Part shown: one piece after another, positions 24,197 through 32,303 of the stretch | Layout: each line of letters starts with the position of its first letter | Position numbering within the stretch: the stretch's first letter is position 1 | Source of the DNA: Pontibacter sp. HSC-14F20 | GTDB lineage: Bacteria; Bacteroidota; Bacteroidia; Cytophagales; Hymenobacteraceae | Length of the DNA stretch: 64,000 nt | Assembly: GCF_019599265.1 (NCBI RefSeq) | Contig: NZ_JAHZTC010000016.1 | Location: forward strand, 1-64,000 | Direction: 5' to 3' | Program-made: the position numbers and the translations under genes | Notes under the pieces: model-generated | What the model was told of the DNA's origin: nothing | Seen by the model: only the letters and a program-made list of their open reading frames with translations | Databases searched by the model: none

Positions 24197-25825
24197 ATGG
24201 ATATCGAATTCAATAAGAACGAAGACTCCCTCAAACAGCTGAGTTTCCAGCTGAAAAGCAAACTGAAAAAAGTACACCTGGGCGGCGGCGAAAAGCGCAT
24301 CGCAAAAGAGCATGCCAAAGGTAAAATGACAGCTCGTGAACGCATTGACTACCTGCTCGACGAAGGAACCGAGTTTCTGGAAGTAGGCGCCTTTGCCGGC
24401 GAAGGTATGTACGAAGAAGTTGGCGGTTGCCCGAGCGGCGGCGTGGTGACAGGAATAGGTTACATCAAAGGCCGTCAGTGTGTAGTGGTTGCTAACGACG
24501 CGACCGTGAAAGCCGGTGCCTGGTTTCCGATCACAGCTAAGAAAAATCTGAGAGCACAGGAGATCTCGATTGAGAACAAACTGCCGATCGTATACCTGGT
24601 GGACAGTGCCGGCGTTTTTTTGCCGATGCAGGACGAGATTTTCCCGGACAAAGAGCACTTCGGGCGCATGTTCCGCAACAACGCTGTGATGAGTTCCATG
24701 GGCATTGTGCAGATTGCCGCGATTATGGGTAGCTGTGTGGCCGGTGGAGCTTACCTGCCGATCATGAGCGACGAAGCTTTGATCGTGGAAGGTACAGGCT
24801 CCGTATTTCTGGGTGGCTCATACCTGGTGAAATCAGCTATTGGCGAGAGCATCGACAACGAAACGTTGGGCGGAGCTTCTACCCACTGCGAGATTTCAGG
24901 CGTTACCGACTACAAGTGCAAAGACGATAAAGAAGCGCTGGATCATATCCGCACCATTTTTGATAAGCTGGGTGATAACCCGAAGGCTGGCTTCAGTCGC
25001 GTGGAGCCTGCTGCTCCGAAACTGGACGAAAAGGAAATCTACGGCATGCTGCCAGCCGATCGCACCAAGCCTTACGACATGATGGACATCATCCATCGCC
25101 TGGTTGATAACTCCGAATTTGAGCCTTACAAAGACCTCTATGGTCAGACGCTGATCTGCGGACTGGGCCGGATCGATGGCTGGGCGGTAGGTATAGTGGC
25201 TAACCAGCGCAAGATCGTGAAGAGCAAAAAAGGCGAAATGCAGATGGGCGGCGTGATCTACTCCGACTCAGCTGACAAGGCAGCCCGCTTTATCATGAAC
25301 TGCAACCAGAAGAAGATTCCGCTGGTGTTCCTGCACGATGTGTCTGGCTTTATGGTGGGCAGCAAGGCCGAGCACGGCGGCATTATTAAAGACGGCGCAA
25401 AAATGGTGAACGCCATGGCCAACTCTGTCGTGCCGAAATTTACAGTCATTCTGGGTAACAGCTACGGTGCCGGCAACTACGCTATGTGCGGCAAGGCCTA
25501 TGATCCGCGTCTGATCTACGCCTGGCCATCGGCGCAACTGGCGGTTATGAGCGGTGCAGCGGCAGCTAATACATTGTTGCAAATTCAGGTATCAGCCTTG
25601 AAAGCCAAAGGTGAGGAAATTACCCCGGAAGCGGAGAAAGAACTGCTCGAACGCATCACAGCCAAGTATAATGAGGAACTCTCGCCGTACTATGCGGCAG
25701 CCCGTTTGTGGGTCGACGGCATCATCGATCCGCTGGAAACCCGCAAGGTGATCTCGATGGGTATAGAAGCCGCTAATCATGCTCCGATCGAGAAACCGTA
25801 TAATGTAGGTGTTATCCAAACCTAA
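24197..25825 (+). CDS. Acyl-CoA carboxylase beta (carboxyltransferase) subunit, methylcrotonyl-CoA-like
   Basis: The protein has 542 residues with two crotonase-like halves. Hallmarks: GKMTARERIDYLLD, GVVTGIGYIKGRQCVVVANDATVKAG, MGSCVAGGAYLP and GNSYGAGNYAMCGKAYDP. The segment DEIFPDKEHFGRMF and the AMCGKAYDPRLIYAWP region resemble methylcrotonoyl-CoA carboxylase more than the propionyl type, though the usual DSGGANLP appears as DSAGVFLP. It transfers CO2 from carboxybiotin to an acyl-CoA. No biotin-carboxylase subunit is adjacent. With scpA, mutA and meaB in the window a propionyl-CoA role is also possible. Substrate is uncertain. Confidence 0.85.
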   Translation: MDIEFNKNEDSLKQLSFQLKSKLKKVHLGGGEKRIAKEHAKGKMTARERIDYLLDEGTEFLEVGAFAGEGMYEEVGGCPSGGVVTGIGYIKGRQCVVVANDATVKAGAWFPITAKKNLRAQEISIENKLPIVYLVDSAGVFLPMQDEIFPDKEHFGRMFRNNAVMSSMGIVQIAAIMGSCVAGGAYLPIMSDEALIVEGTGSVFLGGSYLVKSAIGESIDNETLGGASTHCEISGVTDYKCKDDKEALDHIRTIFDKLGDNPKAGFSRVEPAAPKLDEKEIYGMLPADRTKPYDMMDIIHRLVDNSEFEPYKDLYGQTLICGLGRIDGWAVGIVANQRKIVKSKKGEMQMGGVIYSDSADKAARFIMNCNQKKIPLVFLHDVSGFMVGSKAEHGGIIKDGAKMVNAMANSVVPKFTVILGNSYGAGNYAMCGKAYDPRLIYAWPSAQLAVMSGAAAANTLLQIQVSALKAKGEEITPEAEKELLERITAKYNEELSPYYAAARLWVDGIIDPLETRKVISMGIEAANHAPIEKPYNVGVIQT

Positions 25826-26137
25826 GAATCAACGCGTGCTGGAGGTATGGTTACTAAGCAATTGTTCCTCCATCCCTATACCTGTCTGACAAAGCCGGAT
25901 TCAGTTCGAACGTTAGAATGGTTATGGCTTCAGTTGACCATACTAAAATCTAACTGGGAAAGAAAAGCTTCGGCAGTGCACAGCGGACTTACGTAGAAAT
26001 AAATTGGATTATATTTTACGTTCTGAAATCTTCCGGAAGAATCGGGGGTTAGTCTTAAGAAGGGCGGGGCTGCAAGTGATTGTGGCATTCGTGCTCTTCA
26101 ATTATTATTGATTACGCTTTAACCATTTTGCATTATT
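25826..26137. other. 312-base intergenic region without a recognisable gene
   Basis: It holds one CTATACCT octamer (near 25877) and otherwise unremarkable, moderately AT-rich sequence with no convincing hairpin, promoter pair or small reading frame. Confidence 0.5.
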
Positions 26138-26986
26138 TTGACAAAGAAGGAGATAAAGGCGATGATCTCGCTGTTGGATGATATAGATTATGAGGTCGCA
26201 TCGCACGTAGAGCAGAAGATTGTGTCGCTGGGGGAGAGCATTATTCCGTTTCTGGAAGAAGAGTGGGAGGAAACTCTGAACTCGGACCTGCAGAAGCGAA
26301 TAGAAGACCTGATCCATAGTTTGCAGTTTGACGGGCTTTTGCAGCGCATCAAGGACTGGAAAGAGCGTGGAGGACAGGACCTGGTAGAGGGCATGTGGCT
26401 CGTGAATACCTACCTGTACCCGGACACTGAACTGGCTACCTTATCGAAAGGATTGGATCAGTTGTACTTCGACGCCTGGACGAACATGAAGGAGAATATG
26501 CACCCTTATGACCAGGTGAAGTCGCTGAACAACTCGCTTTTCCGTGAAAAGAAGTTCTCGGCCAATACCAAGAACTTTCACTCTCCGTCTAACTCCATGA
26601 TGCACCTGGCGCTGGAAACAAGGCGGGGAAACCCACTGACGCTTTGTGTGATCTACATGACCATTGCGCAACGGTTAGGAATGCCGGTTTATGGTGTGAA
26701 CCTGCCAAATCTATTTATTTTGACCTATAAACTAGGTGAGGTGCAGTTCTACATCAATGTGTACAACAAAGGCCTGATGCTCTCGAAAGCAGACATCGAC
26801 AACTACATCGTGCAGCTCAACCTCAACCCGGTAGATATTTTCTACGAACCATGCTCTAACATCGAGATTGTGAAAAGAGCGCTGCGCAACCTGGCATTTT
26901 CATTCGAAAAGACCAATGACCTGGAAAAGGCAACCGAAGTAACAAAACTACTAACGGCGATTACGGACGAGGATCCGACGGTATAA
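26138..26986 (+). CDS. SirB1-like transglutaminase-fold protein
   Basis: The protein has 282 residues. The start is a TTG at 26138, kept because KKEIKAMISLLDD fits the family N-terminus. An ATG at 26162, preceded by AAGGAG at good spacing, is the alternative. The N-terminal ~90 residues look like a helical repeat (SYIIPFLEEEW type). The middle carries the transglutaminase-core-2 pattern ETRRGNPLTLCVIYMTIAQRLGMPV then GVNLPNLFIL. The C-terminus (NIEIVKRALRNLAFSFEKTNDLEKA) is TPR-like. The family lacks a clear catalytic triad. It is often described as SirB1/TPR with unknown function. The Cys normally expected in the NPLSLC context is present here as TLC. Confidence 0.8.
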   Translation: MTKKEIKAMISLLDDIDYEVASHVEQKIVSLGESIIPFLEEEWEETLNSDLQKRIEDLIHSLQFDGLLQRIKDWKERGGQDLVEGMWLVNTYLYPDTELATLSKGLDQLYFDAWTNMKENMHPYDQVKSLNNSLFREKKFSANTKNFHSPSNSMMHLALETRRGNPLTLCVIYMTIAQRLGMPVYGVNLPNLFILTYKLGEVQFYINVYNKGLMLSKADIDNYIVQLNLNPVDIFYEPCSNIEIVKRALRNLAFSFEKTNDLEKATEVTKLLTAITDEDPTV

Positions 26987-27049
26987 GCGCTGAGCGTTCA
27001 GGTATAAACATGAAACATCCCGGAGTTTAGGAATGGGATGAAAAAGGAA

Positions 27050-27094
27050 AACCTCCTGTTTTGTGGTTGTATGACCATTTAAAAACAGGAGGTT
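27050..27094 (+). promoter_or_regulatory. Hairpin that can hide the transposase Shine-Dalgarno sequence
   Basis: AACCTCCTGTTTT (27050-27062) pairs perfectly with AAAACAGGAGGTT (27082-27094), a 13-bp stem. The right arm contains AGGAGG, spaced correctly before the ATG at 27098. Transcripts entering from outside would fold and block translation, while a promoter inside the loop would leave the SD free. The same hairpin is kept at 11833-11876. Confidence 0.7.
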
Positions 27095-27097
27095 CTT

Positions 27098-28453
27098 ATG
27101 TTTCCTACTTCTAAAAACGCATCTTCCCAGGCTGAGGTTCTCTCCCAGGCCCGTTTTTTCTCCCGCCGCCTCGAAGATTTTCTTTCCCCTTTCCTGCTCA
27201 CCCTCGACAAGCTGCTGGACCGGCGCCTGGTGGCAACGTTTCTGGGGCTCTGTCAGGCACTGATCCGCCACCGCAGCCGCTCCTCGGGCCTGCTGCTCTC
27301 GGAACTGGGCGGGGTGCTGCTCTCGCCCGGCAAGGCCCCTGCCGGCACCAAGCGCCTCTCTAATTTGCTCCGAAGCAAGAAGTGGTCTTCCCAGGTGATC
27401 GCCGACTATCTGGCCGAAGGGGCCCGGCAGTATGTGGAGCGGCTCCTGGAGCAAGCCCCTGAGCTGCCCCTCTTGCTCTGGGACGAGAGCGTGCAGGAGA
27501 AGACAGAGCGTATCAAAAGCCAGGGTTTGTGCGCCGTGCGCAGCACAAAGGCCAAACGGGCGCTCAGAATCAAGCCTGGCTATTATGATCCCCCTACCCG
27601 CCAGCCGGTGCACGTGCCGGGCTTGCGGTGGGTGGGGCTCTTGTGCTGCGGCCTGTGGCAGGCCCCGCAGCTGGCCCGCTTTGCCTGGTGGAGTAGCCGG
27701 GGCGAGCAGGCCACCTCCCTGGCCCAGGTGCGCCTCTGGCTGCTGTTATGGGCCAGGGAAACCTTCGGCAAGGCCGTCTTGCATGTCTTTGACCGCGGCT
27801 ACGCCTCGGCCAGGTGGCTGGGCCTGCTGCTGGCCCGCTCGGATCGCTTTTTGCTGCGCTGGCCCTCAAATTACAAGCTGCTGGACGTGAAGGGGCTTTT
27901 GAAGAATGCCTACCGCTTCTCGGTGGGCAAGAAAGCCACCTCCTCCAAAGTAGTGCGCGACATGGTGCGCCAGCTCACCTACCGCCGCAGCCTGGTGTGG
28001 ATGCGCTGCCTGCACCCCGACTACCCCGACCAGCCGCTGACGCTGATCATCTGCCGGCCGGGCAAAAAGGGCCGCCCGCCCTGGTACCTGCTCACAAACG
28101 AGGAGGTGCACACGGACCGGGATGCCTGGCGCCTGGTCTTTGCCTACGCCAGAAGGTGGCAGGTGGAGCAGGCTTTCCGCTTCAACAAATCGGAGATGGG
28201 CATGGAGAGCTGCCGCCTCTGGTTCTGGGACAATAGGATGAAGCTTTTGCAGATCGTCACCCTGGTGTATGCCTTCCTGCTCTCGCTGCTGGACAAAGAG
28301 CTCCGTGAGGCGATCTCCAATCTCTTGCGGCAGGGCTGCCATAGAACAGGAAAGCGGTGCAGGAAAACCCCCACACCGCTTTACCGAATCCGGTTGGCAT
28401 TGGCCAACCTCTGGAATCTGCTCTTTCTATCCCTGACTCAAAGTTCGGGATGA
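27098..28453 (+). CDS. IS4-family DDE transposase
   Basis: The protein has 451 residues and is intact. The catalytic acids fit the IS4 pattern: Asp129 in LLLWDESVQ, Asp232 in LHVFDRGYAS and Glu357 within YARRWQVEQAFRFNK. The latter keeps the Y-x2-R-x3-E-x6-K signature. The N-terminal ~100 residues are basic and helical, probably DNA-binding. It cuts and joins the element ends. It has a strong SD (AGGAGG), unlike host genes here. The stop lies 8 bases inside the right end. Confidence 0.92.
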   Translation: MFPTSKNASSQAEVLSQARFFSRRLEDFLSPFLLTLDKLLDRRLVATFLGLCQALIRHRSRSSGLLLSELGGVLLSPGKAPAGTKRLSNLLRSKKWSSQVIADYLAEGARQYVERLLEQAPELPLLLWDESVQEKTERIKSQGLCAVRSTKAKRALRIKPGYYDPPTRQPVHVPGLRWVGLLCCGLWQAPQLARFAWWSSRGEQATSLAQVRLWLLLWARETFGKAVLHVFDRGYASARWLGLLLARSDRFLLRWPSNYKLLDVKGLLKNAYRFSVGKKATSSKVVRDMVRQLTYRRSLVWMRCLHPDYPDQPLTLIICRPGKKGRPPWYLLTNEEVHTDRDAWRLVFAYARRWQVEQAFRFNKSEMGMESCRLWFWDNRMKLLQIVTLVYAFLLSLLDKELREAISNLLRQGCHRTGKRCRKTPTPLYRIRLALANLWNLLFLSLTQSSG

Positions 28454-28524
28454 TCCATGTTTTATCAACTCCAGGTATAGGACTGCTTTCCCGTTTCAGA
28501 AAGATGCCAGGTATAGCGTAACGA

Positions 28525-29112
28525 TTAATAGCGCTTGATCATACAGCCTGTCGCGCGTTTATCGGTTGTGCTGATGTTTTTATTCGCCAGCACATCGTCA
28601 ATTACGGTTTTAAGGTAATTGCTGCGTACGCCGCTTTCTACCTGTGGGCTGTCATCAATAGCGCCTTTATACTTCAGCACGAATTCGCCACCCATGTTGT
28701 GCAGCACAAATACTTCCGGGGTTTTAGTAGCCCCGAATTTCTGACTGATGCGCTGCCCTTCGTCTGCCAGGTATGGGAAACTGTAGTTTTTAGCCGCCAG
28801 ATCCTGCATGGTATCGCTGCCTTCGCCCGCACCAACACCCGGATTAATGAAGATGAACTGCACGCCCCGCGCCGCATACGTACTCGACATAGTAACCAAT
28901 CGGTTTTCGTAGAGTTTGGCGTAAGGACATTTGTTATCCGTAAATACCACAACCACAGTCTTGCTATCGGCAAAATTGCTAAGCGATACAGCATTTCCCT
29001 GCCCGTCTTTGAGCGAGAAGTCGGCCACTTTACTGCCCAACTGGTAGCTGCCCTGCGCAAATACACTGGCCGTGACCAGGAATGCTACGACTAAAGAAGC
29101 CAGATATTTCAT
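28525..29112 (-). CDS. Exported thioredoxin-fold (redoxin) protein
   Basis: The protein has 195 residues. The signal peptide (MKYLASLVVAFLVTASVFAQ) leads to a thioredoxin-like domain: VADFSLKDGQGNAVSLSNFA, VVVVFTDNKCPYAKLYE, and the cis-Pro region ATKTPEVFVLHN. The active-site Cys is single (NKCPYA, not CxxC), as in thioredoxin-like relatives of peroxiredoxins. A second Cys lies near the C-terminus (ATGCMIKRY). It is probably periplasmic and involved in thiol redox or in redox-linked maturation. The PPTase gene follows upstream at 31 bases on the same strand. Confidence 0.82.
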   Translation of the reverse strand: MKYLASLVVAFLVTASVFAQGSYQLGSKVADFSLKDGQGNAVSLSNFADSKTVVVVFTDNKCPYAKLYENRLVTMSSTYAARGVQFIFINPGVGAGEGSDTMQDLAAKNYSFPYLADEGQRISQKFGATKTPEVFVLHNMGGEFVLKYKGAIDDSPQVESGVRSNYLKTVIDDVLANKNISTTDKRATGCMIKRY

Positions 29113-29142
29113 GTTTGTTTGTTTAGGTGAGTGTAAGGAGTA

Positions 29143-29781
29143 TCAACGATCCACACTATAAGTTAGTACGTGGTTATGAAGCACTTCGTGATGGATCTGG
29201 TACAATTTAGAAAAATTATCGGTAATAACATGTCCCTGCAATAAGTTGTTTTCAGGGCTATGAGAAGGCTCCACCAATAAGTTTTCCTTAAAAATAAGTC
29301 GTTTTTGGCTGTACATCTTGTACAAAGTTTCTTTGGCACTCCAGTACAGACAAGTCTGCTGTTCATCGTCAGCGGTATAAACCTTTTCCTGATCAGTCAA
29401 GAACTTGTCGGCTACCCGCAGCGCCTTCGCGCTTACTAGTTCAATATCTATGCCAACATCATACTTTTCAGATAGTATAACGGCAGCCATGCGGGAAGAG
29501 TGCGTAATGGAGAGCTGAAATTCAGTGCCTGCAAACACGGGTTTGCCTGTGGCGTCGCGTAACAAAGGCAGGGGCTCGCTGGTGAAATGTTGCAACAGTT
29601 GGTAAGTAAGCGCACGGCTGGCCAGCCATTCGCGCTGCCGTCTTGGGTGTGCCAGTTGCAGGCTCTCGTCAGGTATAAGATGGGCCGGCAGCAGTAGGCG
29701 CAATGCATCCGGGGCTTCGTCAAGAAGCCACACACCCAGCAGGGTATAGGAATCAAGTTCGCGGGTCTGGAGCAGGGGCAT
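29143..29781 (-). CDS. 4'-phosphopantetheinyl transferase superfamily protein
   Basis: The protein has 212 residues. The Sfp-type motifs are visible: FQLSITHSSRMAAV, VGIDIELVSAK (Mg-binding Asp and Glu) and YWSAKETLYKMYS (WxxKEA-like motif). It transfers the phosphopantetheine arm from CoA to a Ser of a carrier protein. Length and motif order fit the Sfp/EntD/HetI group rather than AcpS. It ends 31 bases before the redoxin gene and is divergent from the WD40 gene, so it may serve a general ACP. The target is not evident. Confidence 0.88.
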   Translation of the reverse strand: MPLLQTRELDSYTLLGVWLLDEAPDALRLLLPAHLIPDESLQLAHPRRQREWLASRALTYQLLQHFTSEPLPLLRDATGKPVFAGTEFQLSITHSSRMAAVILSEKYDVGIDIELVSAKALRVADKFLTDQEKVYTADDEQQTCLYWSAKETLYKMYSQKRLIFKENLLVEPSHSPENNLLQGHVITDNFSKLYQIHHEVLHNHVLTYSVDR

Positions 29782-29869
29782 GGCGGTAATTTTTGGTAAG
29801 CAACGGATGGGTTCGCTGCGTTATTTGTTGTAAATTTAACTAAAATTAAGTGTAACAGACCAAGTACAG

Positions 29870-30838
29870 ATGGCTAGCAAGATAGAAGTACAGAAAGTCG
29901 CCACCCTGACAGGCCACCGCGATTGTGTGTATACCCTGGAAGGCGGTGCTGCACCTGCCACCATTTATTCGGCGGGCAGCGATGGTATGGTGGCTTCCTG
30001 GGACCTGAACCAGCCCGATAACGGTGAACTGGTAGCGAATGTCACCACGTCGGTATATGCCCTGCGGTTGATGCCGGAGCGCAACCTGCTCCTGATCGGG
30101 CAGAACCAGGAAGGCCTGCAGATCATCGACCTGAAGAGCAAAGCCATCCATAAATCTGTGGCGCTACCCAAGGTGGCGATTTTCGACATTGCCTATGTGC
30201 CGGAAACAGGCCAGGTATACGTGGGGATGGGCAACGGAGGTATAGCCGTGATCGGGGCTGAAGACTTTGAACTGCGCAGCATGGTACGTAAATCGGACAA
30301 GAGTGTGCGCTGCCTTGCCTACAATAAAATTACCAACGAGCTGGCCGCCGGGTATAGTGATCATCTGGTGCGCATATTCGATGCCGGCACAATGGAGATG
30401 AAGTATGAACTGCCCGCGCATACCAACTCCGTGTTTACAGTCGTTTACTCTCCGGATGGCTCTCAATTGCTCACTGCGGGCCGCGATGCCCACCTGCGGG
30501 TATGGCAGGTACAGGAAAAATACAAGGAACGCGGCTATGTGATCGCCCATATGTATACCGTCAATCACATAACCTACAGCCCCGACGGACGCTATTTTGC
30601 GACCTGCAGCATGGATAAGTCCATAAAAGTGTGGGACGCGCAAACCTTTAAGCTGCTCAAGGTTATTGATAAAGTCCGAAATGCGAGCCACGGCACCTCG
30701 GTCAATAAATTATTTTGGTCGGCTCATCAGAATCAGTTAGTTTCGTGTAGTGATGACCGCACCATTTCGGTGTGGGATATAAAATTCAGTTTGGATCATG
30801 AAGATTACACCCTTAGAAATCAGACAAAAAACATTTGA
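29870..30838 (+). CDS. WD40-repeat protein
   Basis: The protein has 322 residues and no signal peptide. About seven WD-type blades are visible, e.g. ATLTGHRDCVYTLEG then GMVASWDL, PAHTNSVFTVVYSPDGSQLLTAGRDAHLRVWQV, and a last one ending DDRTISVWDI. It is probably a cytosolic propeller scaffold. The last 41 bases overlap the start of the DivIVA-domain gene, which suggests coupled translation and a shared job in cell growth or division. This link is positional inference. Confidence 0.85.
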   Translation: MASKIEVQKVATLTGHRDCVYTLEGGAAPATIYSAGSDGMVASWDLNQPDNGELVANVTTSVYALRLMPERNLLLIGQNQEGLQIIDLKSKAIHKSVALPKVAIFDIAYVPETGQVYVGMGNGGIAVIGAEDFELRSMVRKSDKSVRCLAYNKITNELAAGYSDHLVRIFDAGTMEMKYELPAHTNSVFTVVYSPDGSQLLTAGRDAHLRVWQVQEKYKERGYVIAHMYTVNHITYSPDGRYFATCSMDKSIKVWDAQTFKLLKVIDKVRNASHGTSVNKLFWSAHQNQLVSCSDDRTISVWDIKFSLDHEDYTLRNQTKNI

Positions 30839-31781
30839 GAAGGCATTTAGAGGGCTTGACAAGGACGAAGTAAATGCTTTTTTGCTGACCTTATCGCAGC
30901 AGTGGGAAAAGTTGCTCGATGAGAACAAAGACCTGCGCGGCAAGCTGGAATCGGCTCATCGTGAGACGCAGAAGCTGCGTGAGGTGGAATCTTCTTTATA
31001 CAAAACACTGAAAACTGCCGAAGACACCGGTAACTCTATACTGGAGCAGGCTAACAAATCGTCGGAACTTAAGATTCGCGAGGCGCAGTTGCAGGCCGAC
31101 CAATTGCTGAATACAGCCCGCAATCAGGCTCGCGTGGTGCTGGAGGACAGCCAGAAACAGGCCGAGCGTATGGTGAGCGAAATGCAGCAGGAGGTAAAAG
31201 CCCTGGAGCAGGATTACCAGCGTATGGAGTCGTACCTGGAGAGCATGGTGCGTGACCTGCGTAACCTGGCGAATGAGGCGCTGGAGAAAGCCGAGAAGAC
31301 AAAGTCAAAACCTAAAACCAGTACTGCCAGTATTCTTTCAAGAGCGGCCGAACTTCGGGTAGAACAGCCCGAGCTGCTGCGTAACATGAAAGATATGGAA
31401 ACGACAACAAACCGAACAATACAACTGCCAGAGGCTACGGCCACTGCAGCAACTGCTATACCTGCCATAGCCAGCACTGCTGGCTACGAGCCACTTGGCG
31501 ATCCGGCCCCGGACGTGACACAGCCGCACCCGGAAATCCCGAACCCGGTAACGCCAGTGCCAAATGTGCCATCTCCGGAGATCGAGCAGCCAAAGCCAGA
31601 CTACCCGGGTACTATACCTGCTCCGGAAATTGAGCAGCCTATACCGGAAATTCAGCCTGTAAAACCTGATCAACCGGAGATTCAACCGCCGATGACAGAG
31701 CCTTCGCGCAATAGCCTTTCAGACTGGGCGCAGAACCGACAGCCAAAAACGGCAAGTTCTTTTTTTGACGAGATTGGCTAG
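30798..31781 (+). CDS. DivIVA-domain protein with proline-rich tail
   Basis: The protein has 327 residues. The N-terminus (MKITPLEIRQKTFEKAFRGLDKDEVNAFL) is the DivIVA/GpsB membrane-binding motif, followed by coiled coil to ~175. The C-terminal ~100 residues are rich in Pro, Glu and Thr with PEIEQP/PEIQP repeats and end in a short conserved-looking NSLSDWAQNRQ... SFFDEIG peptide. DivIVA proteins mark curved membranes and recruit division or wall enzymes. The gene starts inside the WD40 gene and ends just before folB. Confidence 0.85.
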   Translation: MKITPLEIRQKTFEKAFRGLDKDEVNAFLLTLSQQWEKLLDENKDLRGKLESAHRETQKLREVESSLYKTLKTAEDTGNSILEQANKSSELKIREAQLQADQLLNTARNQARVVLEDSQKQAERMVSEMQQEVKALEQDYQRMESYLESMVRDLRNLANEALEKAEKTKSKPKTSTASILSRAAELRVEQPELLRNMKDMETTTNRTIQLPEATATAATAIPAIASTAGYEPLGDPAPDVTQPHPEIPNPVTPVPNVPSPEIEQPKPDYPGTIPAPEIEQPIPEIQPVKPDQPEIQPPMTEPSRNSLSDWAQNRQPKTASSFFDEIG

Positions 31782-31791
31782 TTTAGGGCGA

Positions 31792-32148
31792 ATGGGACAG
31801 ATTGCACTGGAAGGGATGGAGTTCTTCGCCTTCCACGGTTTTTACGACGAGGAGCAAAAGATCGGCAATAAGTACGGCATCGACCTGTTCATTGAAACCG
31901 ATCTGAGACGCGCCGCCGAAAGTGATGAATTAGGGGAAACCGTGAACTACGAAGTGCTGTATGCGCTGGCGCTGGAAGAGATGAAAGTCCCGGCCCGCCT
32001 GCTGGAGCACCTGGGCCACCGGATCATCGACAAAATCTATGATCGGTTCCCTTTTGTGCAGTCCATCAAAATAAATGTGTACAAGTTCAATCCTCCGCTA
32101 GGAGGAATCTGCAAGTGGGCCAAAGTGACATTAGAAGAGGCCCGATAA
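31792..32148 (+). CDS. folB: Dihydroneopterin aldolase
   Basis: The protein has 118 residues from the ATG at 31792 (MGQIALEGMEFFAFHGFYDEE). Family motifs: FAFHGFYDEEQKIGNKY, the active Tyr and Glu in NYEVLYALA, LLEHLGHRIID and INVYKFNPPLGG. It cleaves dihydroneopterin to 6-hydroxymethyldihydropterin in folate synthesis. It lies 10 bases behind the DivIVA-domain gene, an unusual partner. A terminator follows. Confidence 0.92.
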   Translation: MGQIALEGMEFFAFHGFYDEEQKIGNKYGIDLFIETDLRRAAESDELGETVNYEVLYALALEEMKVPARLLEHLGHRIIDKIYDRFPFVQSIKINVYKFNPPLGGICKWAKVTLEEAR

Positions 32149-32166
32149 ATTTACTTATTGATGAAG

Positions 32167-32198
32167 AGCAGCCGGTGCAGCAATGTGCCGGCTGTTTT
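32167..32198 (+). terminator. Terminator after folB
   Basis: CAGCCGG (32169-32175) and CCGGCTG (32188-32194) form a stem followed by TTTT, ~20 bases past the folB stop. Confidence 0.7.
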
Positions 32199-32303
32199 CG
32201 TTTCTATCTTTCCAATTTTGAATTGGGATTCCCTCAGAGAGTAACAAGGCTCTTATAGGATGCTAAACAAGGTATAACGAACCTGTAATAGGCTCGGGGG
32301 AAG

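Larger units (their letters stand above)
27007..28461 (+). mobile_element. Full-length IS4-family insertion sequence
   Basis: The element is 1455 bp with imperfect inverted ends (AACATGAAACATCCCGGAG at 27007; complement of AACATGGATCATCCCGAAC at 28461). It carries a single intact transposase gene and an SD-sequestering hairpin. A shorter derivative lies at 10970-11920 in the opposite orientation. The left end abuts AGGTATA (27000-27006). No target duplication is evident. GC content and codon use differ from neighbours. Confidence 0.88.

Noticed and set aside
27000-28470. Target-site duplication around the IS4-family copies
   Set aside because: I compared both flanks of each copy and found no direct repeat longer than two or three bases.
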